Source: Serratia liquefaciens
GTDB lineage: Bacteria > Pseudomonadota > Gammaproteobacteria > Enterobacterales > Enterobacteriaceae
NCBI GenBank assembly: GCA_012719855.1
Contig: JAAXZN010000001.1
Coordinates: forward strand, 1-64,000
Direction of reading: 5' to 3'
Length of the DNA stretch: 64,000 bases
The translations under genes and the position numbers were made by a program. Positions within the stretch are counted from its first letter, which is position 1; the number at the start of each line of letters is the position of its first letter. Shown here one piece after another: positions 24,198 to 35,149 of this stretch. The notes under the pieces are model-generated. The model saw only the letters and a list, made by a program, of their open reading frames with translations. It searched no databases and had not been told where the DNA came from.

Positions 24198-24462
24198 GGT
24201 AGGGAATGCACCTGAGGTTCATAAAAAAATAATAGACGAATCATAAAGCGATCGCACAGAAGTGCAAGTAAGCCGGCGGCGCTTGCCGGGCCGCTTCGGC
24301 CGTACGGTGATAAAAAACGCAGCCGGAAAGGGAAAATGAGCGGGAGGTCACACTGCGGTGTCGCAGGTAAATTTGTCGGATTGTAGCGCAAATAAAGGAG
24401 AATTCGCAGTCTTGTCCGGCGATTATTAGCGCGTATGATAGCGTCACTGGAACTGGCATTAA
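24198..24462. other. Intergenic region between coaE and guaC
   Basis: A divergent gap that must hold the coaE and guaC promoters. Two minus-strand open frames (starting near 24391 and 24459) have no recognisable domain, so I see no gene here. The 3' part leads into a palindromic repeat that abuts guaC. Confidence 0.6.
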
Positions 24463-24523
24463 TCTACCCGTCGCCTTTCAAGCCGCAGCGTTGTTGACTG
24501 CAACTTGAAATTCATAGGGTATA
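24463..24523. repeat. ERIC/YPAL-like palindromic repeat remnant
   Basis: A 61-bp imperfect palindrome. The left end TCTACCCGTC plus TTTCAAGCCGCAG faces CTGCAACTTGAAA plus GGGTATA on the right. These ends resemble the termini of ERIC/YPAL-type enterobacterial repeats; the usual long interior is missing. It sits 52 bases before the guaC start and contains TTGACT (24494-24499) and TTGAAA (24505-24510), either of which could serve as a -35. Confidence 0.6.
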
Positions 24524-24575
24524 GGTTCGAATACTATCCTGCGATCCGTCGCCATAAACCAGGAAATCATAAGTC

Positions 24576-25619
24576 ATGCGTATTGAAGAAGATTTGAAGT
24601 TAGGCTTTAAAGATGTGCTGATTCGCCCAAAGCGTTCCACGCTGAAAAGCCGCTCAGAAGTTGAACTGGAACGTCAGTTTACCTTCAAACATTCTGGCTG
24701 TAGCTGGTCTGGTGTGCCGATTATCGCCGCCAACATGGATTCAGTCGGTACCTTCAGCATGGCAGAGGCCCTGGCTTCCTTCGATGTTCTCACCGCCGTA
24801 CACAAACACTACACCGTAGAGCAGTGGGCCGCCTTTGTGCAGCGCGTGCCGGCATCGGTGCTGCGCCACGTGATGGTTTCAACCGGCACGTCTGACGCTG
24901 ACTTTGTGAAAATGAAGCAGATCCTGGCGCTGTCATCCGAGCTGAAATTTATCTGTATCGACGTAGCCAATGGCTATTCCGAGCATTTTGTCGCCTTCCT
25001 GCAGAAAGCGCGCGAAGCCTGCCCGAAGCATGTTATTTGCGCCGGTAACGTCGTCACCGGTGAAATGGTGGAAGAACTCATCCTGTCCGGCGCCGACATT
25101 GTTAAAGTCGGTATTGGTCCAGGCTCTGTCTGCACGACCCGCGTGAAAACCGGCGTCGGTTATCCGCAGCTGTCCGCGGTGATCGAATGCGCTGATGCGG
25201 CACACGGCCTCGGCGGCCAAATCGTTAGCGATGGTGGTTGTTCGGTCCCGGGCGACGTAGCGAAAGCCTTTGGCGGCGGCGCGGACTTTGTCATGCTGGG
25301 CGGCATGCTGGCCGGCCACGACGAGTGTGAAGGCACCATTGTGGAAGAGAACGGTGAGAAATTTATGCTGTTCTACGGCATGAGCTCCGAGTCGGCGATG
25401 AAACGCCACGTCGGCGGCGTTGCCCAGTACCGTGCGGCCGAAGGGAAAACCGTCAAGCTGCCGTTGCGGGGAGAAGTTGAGTTCACCGTCCGCGATATCC
25501 TCGGCGGCCTGCGTTCTGCTTGTACTTACGTCGGCGCGGAGCGTCTGAAAGAGCTGACCAAGCGCACTACTTTCATCCGCGTTGCAGAGCAGGAAAACCG
25601 CGTCTTCGGCAGCAAGTAA
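24576..25619 (+). CDS. guaC: GMP reductase GuaC
   Basis: A 347-residue TIM-barrel enzyme of the IMPDH/GMPR family. It converts GMP to IMP and ammonia with NADPH. The catalytic C186 is in GPGSVCTTR, and [22 protein letters not shown] is the phosphate-binding region. Length equals E. coli GuaC. An AGGAAAT site precedes the ATG. A palindromic repeat overlaps its likely promoter. Confidence 0.96.
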   Translation: MRIEEDLKLGFKDVLIRPKRSTLKSRSEVELERQFTFKHSGCSWSGVPIIAANMDSVGTFSMAEALASFDVLTAVHKHYTVEQWAAFVQRVPASVLRHVMVSTGTSDADFVKMKQILALSSELKFICIDVANGYSEHFVAFLQKAREACPKHVICAGNVVTGEMVEELILSGADIVKVGIGPGSVCTTRVKTGVGYPQLSAVIECADAAHGLGGQIVSDGGCSVPGDVAKAFGGGADFVMLGGMLAGHDECEGTIVEENGEKFMLFYGMSSESAMKRHVGGVAQYRAAEGKTVKLPLRGEVEFTVRDILGGLRSACTYVGAERLKELTKRTTFIRVAEQENRVFGSK

Positions 25620-25646
25620 GCGGCGCCTTTCGGCACCAGCAACTGG

Positions 25647-25671
25647 TGGGCGCAGTTCAATGCTGCGCCCA
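25647..25671. other. Hairpin between convergent guaC and hofC
   Basis: Perfect 9-bp inverted repeat TGGGCGCAG / CTGCGCCCA with a 7-base loop, 27 bases after the guaC stop. No U-tract on either strand; it could be a Rho-associated or 3'-protecting structure. Confidence 0.45.
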
Positions 25672-25684
25672 ATCACTGACGGAC

Positions 25685-26884
25685 TTACCCCAAAACATTC
25701 CCCAACTGAAATATCGGCAGATACATGGCGATCACCAATGTGCCGACGATCCCTCCCACTACCAGCATCAATAGGGGCTCCAGCGTTTGCGCCAGGGTAT
25801 CGGCCAGCTCAAAGGTTTGCTGTTCATGCCACGCGGCCAGTTTGCCCAAGAGGGTATCTAACGAACCGGATTCTTCGCCCACCCGCACCAATTGCTGGCA
25901 TAACGAAGGGAAAAGCGCCTGCTGTTCCAGGGCGCGATGAAAAGTCTGCCCTTGCGCAATCTGTTGCCTGATGTTGTCAATCGCCTGGCGATAAAACAGG
26001 TTATCCACCGACAGCGCTGCTGTAGCCAACCCATCAACCAGGCTGAGCCCAGCCTGCTGGGTCATGGCCAGAATACGGAATATTTGGCTCAGGCAGCCGC
26101 CTTTGATCAGGTGCGCAATCAGCGGCAGCCTCAACAGCGCCGCCTGTTCGCGCCTGCGCCATTGGGGCTGTGGATGCAGGCGGCGGAGATAGGTGTATGC
26201 CATACAGACCAGAATCGCCGCCAGCCAGGGACCGCTACCGATCAGCAGGGAGGAAAGGTTCAGCAACCCTTGGGTAAACCACGGCAGCGGCGCATTGAAG
26301 GACTGATAGACGCCGGCAAATTCAGGCAACACCATCACCAGCATCAAAATACTTACCAACAGCGCCACCGCGCAGATAAACAAAGGATAACGCAGCGCCT
26401 TGATGACTTTCTTTTGCAGTTTTTGCTGTGCTTCCTGCTGTTGGGCCAGTTGCAGGCAGCATTCATCCAGGTGGCCGGTCAGCTCGCCAATGGCGATTAG
26501 CTGGCGGTAGATCAGAGGAAACACGGCATGTTGCTCAGCGATGACCTCAGAAAATGGCTGACCCTGGCGCACCTGTTCACTCACTTCCCGCAGCAGGCAG
26601 CGCCAGGCTGCGGACGGGTGCTCTGCCGCCAGTAGCTGTAGCCCGCTGACCAGCGGCAATCCGGCCTGCAGCAGGGTGGCCAACTGACGGGTGAACTGGA
26701 TCAGCGGTTCACCGCGCCACTGGCCGGCAGCAATGCATTTCCCGTTGTTGATCTGGCAGGGCTGTAGCCCTTGTTCAATAAGCCACTGGCTGACCTCATT
26801 CCTCTCACTGCTCATCAGCTCACCCTCACGCAGTTGTCCGTGTGGGTCAATTGCCTGCCAGAGGAAAAGGCGCAGCGTTTTCAC
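25685..26884 (-). CDS. hofC: Type IV pilus assembly protein HofC (PilC/GspF family)
   Basis: A 399-residue polytopic inner-membrane platform protein of type IV pilus or type II secretion machines. Two GspF domains (about 65-190 and 270-390) each hold a helical bundle followed by membrane segments; PLVSGLQLLAAEHPS and LSLVDGLATAALSVDN are the repeat-start signatures. Last gene of the ppdD-hofB-hofC operon, overlapping hofB by 4 bases. In E. coli this operon is normally cryptic. Confidence 0.92.
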   Translation of the reverse strand: MKTLRLFLWQAIDPHGQLREGELMSSERNEVSQWLIEQGLQPCQINNGKCIAAGQWRGEPLIQFTRQLATLLQAGLPLVSGLQLLAAEHPSAAWRCLLREVSEQVRQGQPFSEVIAEQHAVFPLIYRQLIAIGELTGHLDECCLQLAQQQEAQQKLQKKVIKALRYPLFICAVALLVSILMLVMVLPEFAGVYQSFNAPLPWFTQGLLNLSSLLIGSGPWLAAILVCMAYTYLRRLHPQPQWRRREQAALLRLPLIAHLIKGGCLSQIFRILAMTQQAGLSLVDGLATAALSVDNLFYRQAIDNIRQQIAQGQTFHRALEQQALFPSLCQQLVRVGEESGSLDTLLGKLAAWHEQQTFELADTLAQTLEPLLMLVVGGIVGTLVIAMYLPIFQLGNVLG

Positions 26885-28329
26885 GGAGCGCCTCCGCTGT
26901 CGGCAATAACACCGACAATGCGATACACCTCCTCCAGCGAGGTGACGCCCTGAGCGGCCAGCGTTAGTCCGGCTTGCAGTAACGTCGTCTGCCCCTGCTG
27001 CCGGGCGATTTCAGCCAACATGCCGGGGGCGGCCCCCTCCAGCAGGCCGGCTTGCACCTCCGGGGTAATGGTCAACAGTTCATACACCCCGGTACGGCCG
27101 TAGTAACCGCTGAAGCAGTGTTCGCAGCCATCGGCCTGCCAGGGCAGCAGAGGTGTAGCCCAAATGGCCGTGGGAAAACGTACGGGCTGGCTTTGTTGAT
27201 AGCGACAGTGGCTGCATAGCTTGCGCACCAGACGTTGTGCGATAACCAGTTTCAGACAGGCGGCAATCAGGTAGCCCGGGATACCCATATGGGTCAGGCG
27301 CGTCAGGGTTTCGCTGGTGGAATTGGTGTGCAAAGTGGAAAGCACCAGGTGGCCGGTTTGAGCGGCTTTTACTGCGATCTCCGCCGTTTCCCGATCGCGG
27401 ATCTCACCGATCATGATGACGTCCGGATCCTGTCGCAGCAGGGCGCGTAATACGCGGGAGAAATCCAGTTCCGTTTTGGCATTGGTCTGCGTCTGATTGA
27501 TACCGAACAGGGGAATTTCAATCGGATCCTCGACGCTGCATAAATTACTTTGCGCGTCATTCAACTGACGCAGACCGCTATACAGCGTGACGGTTTTGCC
27601 GCTGCCGGTGGGGCCGGTGACCAGGATCATGCCCTGCGGGCAGGACAAGGCAGAGGAAAACTGCGCCAGTGCCGTCGGATCCATACCCAATTGATCCAAC
27701 GGCAACTCCTGGCGTTCAGTTTGCAAAATTCGCAGCACCACTTTTTCGCCGTGCAGGGTGGGCAGGGTGGCGATACGCATGGAGTAGCGAGCGTTATCCA
27801 ACCGCACGCTGAGCTGTCCATCCTGCGGCAGGCGGCGCTCGGCGATGTCCAACTGCCCCATGATTTTCAATCGGGCCGTGAGGCGAGCGGCGAGCGTGAA
27901 TGGCGGTGAGGCTATTGCCTGCAATACGCCGTCAATGCGCAGCCGGATACGGAGAGTCTGCTGGTAAGGTTCGAAATGAATGTCCGAGGCTCGCCGCTGA
28001 ATGGCGATGCGAAGCGTCTGATTGATAAATTGCACCACGGGGGCGTCACTTTCGTCGTTTAATGAGGGCGCGGCGGGTTGATCCTCCGGTGCGACCTGTT
28101 CGAGCCGATCGCCCCGCATTTGTCGACGATTCAGCTCTGACTCCAGCCTGGCCGCCGGCCATTGTTCCAGGTGAATGCGTTTACCGGTGGCAAAACGCAG
28201 GGCCGACAGCAGTGCCTGGGGAGCCTCGGCAGTCAGTGCGACGTTCAGGCACTGGTCATCTTCACTGAGAGCCAGTGCCTGATAGCGCTGGCACAGGGTA
28301 TGGATTTCATCGCTGATTACCGTACTCAT
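26881..28329 (-). CDS. hofB: Type IV pilus assembly ATPase HofB (PilB/GspE family)
   Basis: A 482-residue secretion ATPase powering pilus assembly. Walker A is GPTGSGKTVT, the Asp box SNLCSVEDPIE, Walker B DPDVIMIGEIRD, and the His box follows in GHLVLSTLHTNS. A four-cysteine zinc site is visible: CSHC, then CEHC further on. ATGA overlap with the ppdD stop indicates coupled translation. Confidence 0.94.
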   Translation of the reverse strand: MSTVISDEIHTLCQRYQALALSEDDQCLNVALTAEAPQALLSALRFATGKRIHLEQWPAARLESELNRRQMRGDRLEQVAPEDQPAAPSLNDESDAPVVQFINQTLRIAIQRRASDIHFEPYQQTLRIRLRIDGVLQAIASPPFTLAARLTARLKIMGQLDIAERRLPQDGQLSVRLDNARYSMRIATLPTLHGEKVVLRILQTERQELPLDQLGMDPTALAQFSSALSCPQGMILVTGPTGSGKTVTLYSGLRQLNDAQSNLCSVEDPIEIPLFGINQTQTNAKTELDFSRVLRALLRQDPDVIMIGEIRDRETAEIAVKAAQTGHLVLSTLHTNSTSETLTRLTHMGIPGYLIAACLKLVIAQRLVRKLCSHCRYQQSQPVRFPTAIWATPLLPWQADGCEHCFSGYYGRTGVYELLTITPEVQAGLLEGAAPGMLAEIARQQGQTTLLQAGLTLAAQGVTSLEEVYRIVGVIADSGGAP

Positions 28330-28775
28330 GATGTTGGCGCCACGGCGGTAGTGTCAAAACGGAAAACTTCCTGACAGGTTTCCTGCAGATTGCTGTTTTC
28401 GCTGGTGCACTGGCGTGTCCAACGCGTCAGGCCGCTGGCATTTTGGGTTGGCGTCAGTGCGACCGTCAACCCCTGCAGCGTTTGCGTGCCGGTCAGCGAG
28501 ATCACGCCCTGGCTGACCTGCACCGCGCTGACGTAACCTGAGGCGTCGCCGGTAGGGATGCCTTTGCTGCCGGCGTTACAGCCGGTCGGCGTGCCGCTGT
28601 CGAGCACGCACAGTTCAACGGCCAGCTTATACGGCGTCATGGTTTGCAGCATGTCGGTCATCGCTGCCTTTTGGATATAGCGCTGATAGGCAGGAATACC
28701 TATGGCGCTCAGTATGGCGATAATGGCGATTACCACCATCAGTTCTATCAGGGTAAAACCGCGCTGCGTTTCCAT
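28326..28775 (-). CDS. ppdD: Prepilin peptidase-dependent major pilin PpdD
   Basis: A 149-residue type IV prepilin. The leader METQRG is followed by the N-methylated helix FTLIELMVVIAIIAILSAIG, with the invariant Glu at mature position 5. Two cysteine pairs (CVLDSGTPTGC, and CTSENSNLQETC near the C-terminus) suggest disulfide loops. I chose the ATG at 28775, preceded by GGAGG, instead of the longer frame from 28868, because it gives a proper leader. Cleavage and methylation would need a prepilin peptidase, which is not in this window. Confidence 0.94.
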   Translation of the reverse strand: METQRGFTLIELMVVIAIIAILSAIGIPAYQRYIQKAAMTDMLQTMTPYKLAVELCVLDSGTPTGCNAGSKGIPTGDASGYVSAVQVSQGVISLTGTQTLQGLTVALTPTQNASGLTRWTRQCTSENSNLQETCQEVFRFDTTAVAPTS

Positions 28776-28928
28776 CCGTTGCTTCCTCCATGTCAATGTG
28801 AGGACCAGAGTAATCAGGCCAGCGGGGCGTTTCGAGCCGGTGATGGCTGTTTTTAGGCGCAGTTCCACAGCAATCGACTGAGGTTGCAGCAGCGGGAAAA
28901 GAGATGAGGCGTGTTTCGCAATTTTGGT

Positions 28929-28963
28929 AAAAAAACACCTCCCCGCTGGTTCAGAGAGGTGTT
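28929..28963 (-). terminator. Intrinsic terminator after nadC
   Basis: On the minus strand a stem ACACCTC / GAGGTGT (28956-28962 with 28935-28941) is followed by at least six T. It lies 14 bases beyond the nadC stop, between nadC and ppdD. Confidence 0.8.
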
Positions 28964-28976
28964 GGGGGAGAGGATG

Positions 28977-29909
<933 letters not shown>

Positions 29910-29952
29910 CTACTCTGTTGCCGTGACAAGTACCACCGCCCAGAGGTGTCTG

Positions 29953-30549
29953 ATGCAGTTAGAACAAGGCTGGATTGTCGGGGTAACCCGGGTTGTCTCG
30001 CCGCATTGCGATCTTCGCCCGAATGAGGAGGCGCCTTCGCTGCTGGTGATCCACAATATCAGCCTGCCGCCCGGCGAGTTCGGCGGCCCCTATATCGATC
30101 GGCTGTTTACCGGTACTCTTGATCCTGCGGATCACCCCTATTTTTCTGATATTCATCAACTGCGCGTTTCGGCGCACTGCCTGATCCGTCGCGAGGGTGA
30201 AATCGTTCAGTATGTGCCTTTTGACCGCCGAGCCTGGCACGCGGGCGTTTCGTCATATCAGGGACGAGAGCGCTGTAACGATTTTTCGATCGGCATTGAA
30301 CTGGAAGGTACCGACCAGGTGGCGTTCACGCCGCAGCAATACCAAAGTCTGAACGCGGTGACCGCGCTGCTGATCCGGCATTATCCGATGTTGGCGGCGC
30401 ATATCGCCGGGCACAGTGACATTGCCCCTGGCCGCAAAACCGATCCCGGCCCGGCGTTTGACTGGGATTTATATCTGGCATCTCTGGAACAACCCGGCGG
30501 ACCAGATGACGCTATGCTTGGAACAATGGAAAGGGAGAGGAGTCGCTAA
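29953..30549 (+). CDS. ampD: 1,6-anhydro-MurNAc-L-alanine amidase AmpD
   Basis: A 198-residue zinc amidase of peptidoglycan recycling. It cleaves anhydro-muropeptides in the cytoplasm and thereby keeps AmpR-controlled beta-lactamase off. Zinc ligand H34 is in LLVIHN; the others lie in [20 protein letters not shown]. The start at the ATG at 29953 (MQLEQGW) puts H34 at the canonical position. The tail is about 15 residues longer than in E. coli. Its stop overlaps the ampE ATG. Confidence 0.95.
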   Translation: MQLEQGWIVGVTRVVSPHCDLRPNEEAPSLLVIHNISLPPGEFGGPYIDRLFTGTLDPADHPYFSDIHQLRVSAHCLIRREGEIVQYVPFDRRAWHAGVSSYQGRERCNDFSIGIELEGTDQVAFTPQQYQSLNAVTALLIRHYPMLAAHIAGHSDIAPGRKTDPGPAFDWDLYLASLEQPGGPDDAMLGTMERERSR

Positions 30550-31412
30550 TGACGCTGTTTACGCTGTTTACGCTGTTACTGGTTCTGGCGTGGGAACGTT
30601 TATTCAAGCTGGGTGAGCATTGGCAGTTGGATCATCGCCTTGAGGTGGTATTTCATCGGCTGCATCGGTTTTCACTGGCGCAAACGCTGCTGATGACGCT
30701 GGCCTGGATGGTGGTGGTGGCAGGGATTCTGTGGCTGTCTCAGGGACTGTTTTTCGGCGTAGTGACGCTGTTGCTGTGGATCGTCATTGATCTGCTGTGT
30801 GTCGGCGCAGGGATCAAGCGTAAACACTATCGGGCCTATCTGAAGGCCGCTCGGCAGGGGGATGCCCATGCCAGCGATCAAATGGCGGAAGAGCTGGCGC
30901 TGATCCACGGTTTGCCGGTGGATTGCAGCCAAGAGCTGCGCTTGCGTGAACTGCAAAATGCGCTGCTGTGGATTAACTTCCGTTATTATCTGGCGCCGCT
31001 GTTTTGGTTCGTGGTCTGTGGGCCTTACGGGCCGATTGCGCTGGCTGGCTACTCTTTCCTGCGCGCTTACCAGACCTGGCTGGCGCGCCACAACACGCCG
31101 CTGGAGCGTTCGCAGTCAGGCATCGATCATCTGCTGAACTGGCTGGACTGGATCCCGGTGCGTCTGGCCGGTGTGGCTTACGCCCTGTTTGGCCATGGTG
31201 AAAGAGCGCTGCCGGCGTGGTTTGCGTCGTTGGGCGATCGTCACTCCTCGTCGTATCAGGTGCTGACGCGGTTGGCGCAGTTTTCACTGGCGCGCGATCC
31301 TCACATGGATCCGGTACAGACCCCACGGGCGGCGGTCACCCTGGCGCGTAAGGTGACGATGATTATCGTGGTGGTGGTGGCTCTGCTGACAATTTACGGT
31401 GCCTTGCTCTAA
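30549..31412 (+). CDS. ampE: AmpE, inner-membrane beta-lactamase regulator
   Basis: A 287-residue membrane protein with about four hydrophobic segments (near 1-15, 45-85, 145-175 and 268-287), the usual partner of AmpD. Established: proposed sensor or transducer in ampC induction, molecular role unclear. Overlaps ampD by one base (TAATG), so the two are an operon ended by the bidirectional terminator. Confidence 0.93.
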   Translation: MTLFTLFTLLLVLAWERLFKLGEHWQLDHRLEVVFHRLHRFSLAQTLLMTLAWMVVVAGILWLSQGLFFGVVTLLLWIVIDLLCVGAGIKRKHYRAYLKAARQGDAHASDQMAEELALIHGLPVDCSQELRLRELQNALLWINFRYYLAPLFWFVVCGPYGPIALAGYSFLRAYQTWLARHNTPLERSQSGIDHLLNWLDWIPVRLAGVAYALFGHGERALPAWFASLGDRHSSSYQVLTRLAQFSLARDPHMDPVQTPRAAVTLARKVTMIIVVVVALLTIYGALL

Positions 31413-31435
31413 AGCGAGAGCAGGGGGCACGATGG

Positions 31436-31467
31436 AAATAAAAACGGGCGCCAGGCGCCCGTTTTTA
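31436..31467. terminator. Bidirectional terminator between ampE and hemL
   Basis: Perfect stem ACGGGCGCC / GGCGCCCGT with a one-base centre. An A-run precedes it and a T-run (five T) follows, so it works on both strands. It serves the convergent ampE and hemL. Confidence 0.92.
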
Positions 31468-31482
31468 TTGGCTTGACCAATC

Positions 31483-32772
31483 TTACAGCTTGGCGAAACA
31501 GCGACGTGCGGCATCGATGGTGCGCTGAATGTCTTCCTTGCTGTGAGCAACGGACATAAAGCCAGCCTCAAAGGCGGAAGGCGCCAGATAAACTCCTTCC
31601 TCCAGCATCAGGTGGAAGAAGCGCTTAAAGCGTTCTACGTCGCACTGCATCACGTCCTGATAGCAGGTTACTGCCGGGGTATCGGTAAAGAACAGGCCAA
31701 ACATCCCGCCAACGTGGTTAACCACCAGCGCGATGTTTTCTTCTTCAGCCGCGTGCAGCAGGCCAGCCGCCAGCATATCGGTCAGTTCGGTCAGGGTCTG
31801 GTGAATGCCAACCTGAGAGACTTCGATCAGACAGGCATAACCGGCCGCCATCGCAATCGGGTTGCCGGACAGGGTGCCAGCCTGATAGACCGGCCCGGTT
31901 GGCGCCAGCGCTTCCATCACTTCACGGCGGCCCCCAAAGGCACCGACAGGCATGCCACCGCCGATGATTTTACCCAAACAGGTCAGGTCTGGCACCACGC
32001 CATAATGAGCCTGAGCCCCGGCCAGCGCCACGCGGAAGCCGGTCATGACTTCGTCGATAATCAACAATGCACCGTACTTGTCGCACAGTGCGCGCAGACC
32101 CGGCAGGAACTCCGGCAGTGGCGGCACGCAGTTCATGTTGCCGGCGACCGGCTCGACGATGATGCAGGCGATCTCGGAAGGGTATTGTTCAAATGCGGCC
32201 TGCACCGAATCCAGATCGTTAAAGGTGCAGGTCAGAGTGTGTTTGGCGAAATCGGCCGGTACGCCCGGCGAATTAGGCTGGCCCAGGGTCAGCGCGCCGG
32301 AGCCGGCTTTGACCAGCAGGCAATCTGCGTGGCCGTGGTAGCAGCCTTCAAATTTGATGATCTTGTCGCGGTTGGTGTAGCCACGCGCCAGACGGATTGC
32401 GCTCATGGTGGCTTCGGTACCCGAGTTCACCATTCGCACCATATCCATGGTCGGCACCAGTTCGGTCACCAGCTCTGCCATTTTAACTTCCATCTCGGTC
32501 GGCGCGCCAAAGCTCAGGCCGCGCTGCGCCGCTTCAATGACCGCGTTGCGGATCGCCGGGTGGTTGTGACCCAGCACCATCGGGCCCCAGGAACCGACGT
32601 AGTCGATATAACCTTTGCCGTCGACGTCGAACAGGTAAGCCCCGTCCGCCCGTTCGATAAACAGCGGCACACCGCCAACGCCGTTGAATGCACGCACCGG
32701 AGAGTTAACCCCGCCTGGGATTACCTGTTTTGCCTCGGCATACAGACTTTCGGACTTGCTGTTTAAGCTCAT
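31483..32772 (-). CDS. hemL: Glutamate-1-semialdehyde 2,1-aminomutase HemL
   Basis: A 429-residue PLP enzyme making 5-aminolevulinate from glutamate-1-semialdehyde for haem synthesis. The PLP lysine lies in [17 protein letters not shown] (near 268). [17 protein letters not shown] and DEVMTGFR are cofactor-site segments. The N-terminus has three extra residues versus E. coli. Divergent from clcA. Confidence 0.97.
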   Translation of the reverse strand: MSLNSKSESLYAEAKQVIPGGVNSPVRAFNGVGGVPLFIERADGAYLFDVDGKGYIDYVGSWGPMVLGHNHPAIRNAVIEAAQRGLSFGAPTEMEVKMAELVTELVPTMDMVRMVNSGTEATMSAIRLARGYTNRDKIIKFEGCYHGHADCLLVKAGSGALTLGQPNSPGVPADFAKHTLTCTFNDLDSVQAAFEQYPSEIACIIVEPVAGNMNCVPPLPEFLPGLRALCDKYGALLIIDEVMTGFRVALAGAQAHYGVVPDLTCLGKIIGGGMPVGAFGGRREVMEALAPTGPVYQAGTLSGNPIAMAAGYACLIEVSQVGIHQTLTELTDMLAAGLLHAAEEENIALVVNHVGGMFGLFFTDTPAVTCYQDVMQCDVERFKRFFHLMLEEGVYLAPSAFEAGFMSVAHSKEDIQRTIDAARRCFAKL

Positions 32773-32951
32773 AGAACGGCTCCTGGATTCTCTTTTGAAT
32801 GATTTGACCGCGCTATTCTAGTGAAGTGTTCGTCGATATGAAACGATCACAGTCAGATACCTATTTAGAGGGGCGATCGATTAGCGGGTGGGTTAGAATA
32901 ATCAACTAGCCTATTTGTATTACATTTAATTCCATTAATGAATAACCCATT

Positions 32952-34391
32952 ATGACTGAATTACAGCAACAGCCGCGGGTGGCGCAGGCCCCACGTCTAA
33001 AACGCAGTGACGCAGTGCGCCAGCTTTTACGCCGCGATAAAACGCCGGTGGCGATCCTGTTTATGGCGGCGCTGGTGGGCACCCTGGCGGGTCTGCTCGG
33101 GGTGGCCTTTGATAAGGCGGTGGACTGGGTACAGCAGCAGCGCTTTTCTGCTCTGGCGCAGGTCGCCGATTATTGGATCCTGGTTTGGCCGCTGGCCTTT
33201 ATTCTTTCCGCCGCGCTGGCGATGTTGGGATATTACCTGGTACGCCGCTTTGCTCCTGAGGCTGGGGGATCGGGCATACCGGAGATCGAAGGGGCGCTGG
33301 AAGAGCTGCGCCCGGTGCGTTGGTGGCGGGTGATCCCGGTGAAGTTTATCGGCGGTATGGGCACCTTGGGCGCGGGTATGGTGCTGGGCCGCGAAGGGCC
33401 TACGGTGCAGATGGGCGGCAACGTCGGGCGCATGGTGCTGGATATCTTCCGCATGCGCGGTGCCGAAGCGCGCCATTCTTTGTTGGCGACCGGTGCAGCC
33501 GCCGGCCTGTCCGCAGCCTTTAACGCCCCGCTGGCGGGCATTTTGTTTATCATTGAAGAGATGCGGCCGCAGTTCCGCTACAACCTGATTTCGATTAAAG
33601 CCGTGTTTATCGGCGTCATCATGTCGAGCGTGGTGTTCCAGCTGTTCAACGGGGAAGGTTCGGTGATTGCGGTAGGCAAGCTTTCCTCGGCGCCGATCAA
33701 TACCCTTTGGCTGTATTTGGTGCTGGGGGCGATATTTGGTGCGGTGGGGGTGATGTTCAACGCGTTGGTCTTCCGCACTCAGGATATGTTCGCTCGCCTG
33801 CACGGCGGCAAAATGCGCAAAATTCTGCTGATGGGCGGTTTGCTCGGCGGTATTTGCGGCATTCTGGGGCTGATCCAGCCCGAAGCGGCTGGCGGCGGTT
33901 TTGGCCTGATCCCGATCGCCGCAGCGGGTAACTATAGCGTCGGCATGCTGATGTTTATTTTTATCACCCGGGTGATCACTACGCTGCTGTGTTTCGGTTC
34001 GGGGGCTCCGGGCGGCATTTTTGCGCCGATGCTGGCGTTGGGTACGCTGTTTGGCACCGCCTTTGGCCTGGCCGGCGGCCATTTGTTCCCAGAGTACGGC
34101 ATCGAAGCCGGCACCTTCGCCATTGCCGGCATGGGTGCGCTGTTTGCTGCCACGGTGCGTGCGCCGCTGACCGGGATCGTGCTGGTGCTGGAGATGACCG
34201 ACAATTACCAGCTCATCCTGCCAATGATAATTACCTGCCTGGGTGCTACGCTGGTGGCGCAGTTCCTCGGGGGCAAGCCATTGTATTCCTCAATATTAGC
34301 CCGCACCTTACAACGGCAGGAAGCGTTGCAGGCGAGCGAGGCGGCAGATAAAACAGGTAAAGAAAATACAACAAATGCGGTGAATACTTGA
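32952..34391 (+). CDS. clcA: H+/Cl- exchange transporter ClcA
   Basis: A 479-residue inner-membrane CLC antiporter exchanging two chloride for one proton; linked to extreme acid resistance. The selectivity motif GSGIP is at 106-110, the gating glutamate is E148 in GREGP, and the proton glutamate E203 is in [22 protein letters not shown] carries the chloride-site tyrosine. All key residues are kept. Stand-alone between hemL and erpA. Confidence 0.96.
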   Translation: MTELQQQPRVAQAPRLKRSDAVRQLLRRDKTPVAILFMAALVGTLAGLLGVAFDKAVDWVQQQRFSALAQVADYWILVWPLAFILSAALAMLGYYLVRRFAPEAGGSGIPEIEGALEELRPVRWWRVIPVKFIGGMGTLGAGMVLGREGPTVQMGGNVGRMVLDIFRMRGAEARHSLLATGAAAGLSAAFNAPLAGILFIIEEMRPQFRYNLISIKAVFIGVIMSSVVFQLFNGEGSVIAVGKLSSAPINTLWLYLVLGAIFGAVGVMFNALVFRTQDMFARLHGGKMRKILLMGGLLGGICGILGLIQPEAAGGGFGLIPIAAAGNYSVGMLMFIFITRVITTLLCFGSGAPGGIFAPMLALGTLFGTAFGLAGGHLFPEYGIEAGTFAIAGMGALFAATVRAPLTGIVLVLEMTDNYQLILPMIITCLGATLVAQFLGGKPLYSSILARTLQRQEALQASEAADKTGKENTTNAVNT

Positions 34392-34480
34392 ACGCAACAC
34401 TCAGGTATTGGATAATCATTAACATTAATCCGGCCGCCATTGTAGCGACCTGATGCAGAACAATGTTGGGAGTAAAGAGT

Positions 34481-34825
34481 ATGAGTGATGAAACAGCACT
34501 GCCCCTGCAATTTACCGAGGCAGCAGCAAGCAAGGTTAAAGTCCTGATTGCTGATGAAGAAAATCCGAATCTGAAGTTGCGGGTTTACATTACCGGTGGC
34601 GGTTGCAGCGGATTCCAATACGGCTTCACTTTTGACGACAAGGTCAACGATGGCGATATGACCATCGAGAAACAGGGCGTTGCGCTGGTGGTTGACCCGA
34701 TGAGCCTGCAGTATCTGGTGGGCGGCTCGGTCGATTATACCGAAGGGCTGGAAGGCTCGCGCTTCGTGGTGACTAACCCGAACGCCAAAACCACCTGCGG
34801 CTGTGGATCTTCCTTCAGCGTCTGA
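34481..34825 (+). CDS. erpA: Iron-sulfur cluster insertion protein ErpA
   Basis: A 114-residue A-type carrier delivering Fe-S clusters to IspG and other targets. The three cluster cysteines are in [10 protein letters not shown] and [12 protein letters not shown] chose the ATG at 34481 ([16 protein letters not shown]), which has a GGGAGTAAAG site in front; the ATG at 34463 would add six unusual residues. Confidence 0.96.
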   Translation: MSDETALPLQFTEAAASKVKVLIADEENPNLKLRVYITGGGCSGFQYGFTFDDKVNDGDMTIEKQGVALVVDPMSLQYLVGGSVDYTEGLEGSRFVVTNPNAKTTCGCGSSFSV

Positions 34826-34847
34826 TCCTGAATGCCGTGGTGCAGAG

Positions 34848-34881
34848 AACCCGCCAACCTCACCGGTTTGCGGGTTTTTTT
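34848..34881 (+). terminator. Intrinsic terminator after erpA
   Basis: Stem AACCCGC / GCGGGTT with an inner pairing AACC/GGTT, followed by a T-run of seven. It ends just before the stop of the convergent small gene. Confidence 0.85.
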
Positions 34882-34885
34882 ATGG

Positions 34886-35131
34886 TTACCATTCTACGGT
34901 GACCAATTCGCGATACGTTTCACTGCCGCCCTCGTTTTGTAACCTGCTACGGGTCACTTTGGGCTGGGTGTCGGTCGCATTGCCGCATTTCACCTGAGGG
35001 ACCGTGTCGCTGACATCTACGCTGCAGATGGGCATTAGGGTCAGGCTGACGCCAATTTTGCCGCTGGTGGTTCCGGCGTAAGCGAGAGAGCTGCAGAGCA
35101 GCATACTGAGCGAGAAGATAATATTTTTCAT
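34886..35131 (-). CDS. Small secreted protein, possibly a minimal SCPU-like domain
   Basis: An 81-residue protein not tied to a named gene. A clear Sec signal peptide (MKNIIFSLSMLLCSSLAYA, cleavage before G20) leaves about 62 mature residues with C36 and C49, likely a disulfide. GKIGVSLTLMPICSV near the start, VPQVKCG in the middle and YRELVTVEW at the end recall spore-coat-U/Csu pilin-type domains, with most of the middle missing. ATG codons at 35134 and 35131 are adjacent; an upstream one at 35149 is also in frame and no start has a strong ribosome site. Convergent with erpA. Function unknown. Confidence 0.6.
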   Translation of the reverse strand: MKNIIFSLSMLLCSSLAYAGTTSGKIGVSLTLMPICSVDVSDTVPQVKCGNATDTQPKVTRSRLQNEGGSETYRELVTVEW

Positions 35132-35149
35132 CATTAGGACAACAGCCAT

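Noticed and set aside
28776-28868. 31-residue extension of the ppdD prepilin
   Set aside because: A prepilin needs a short leader before the Gly-Phe cleavage site; the ATG at 28775 has GGAGG in front.
31543-32766. 407-residue plus-strand frame opposite hemL
   Set aside because: Antisense of hemL with no domain; composition is typical of a shadow frame.
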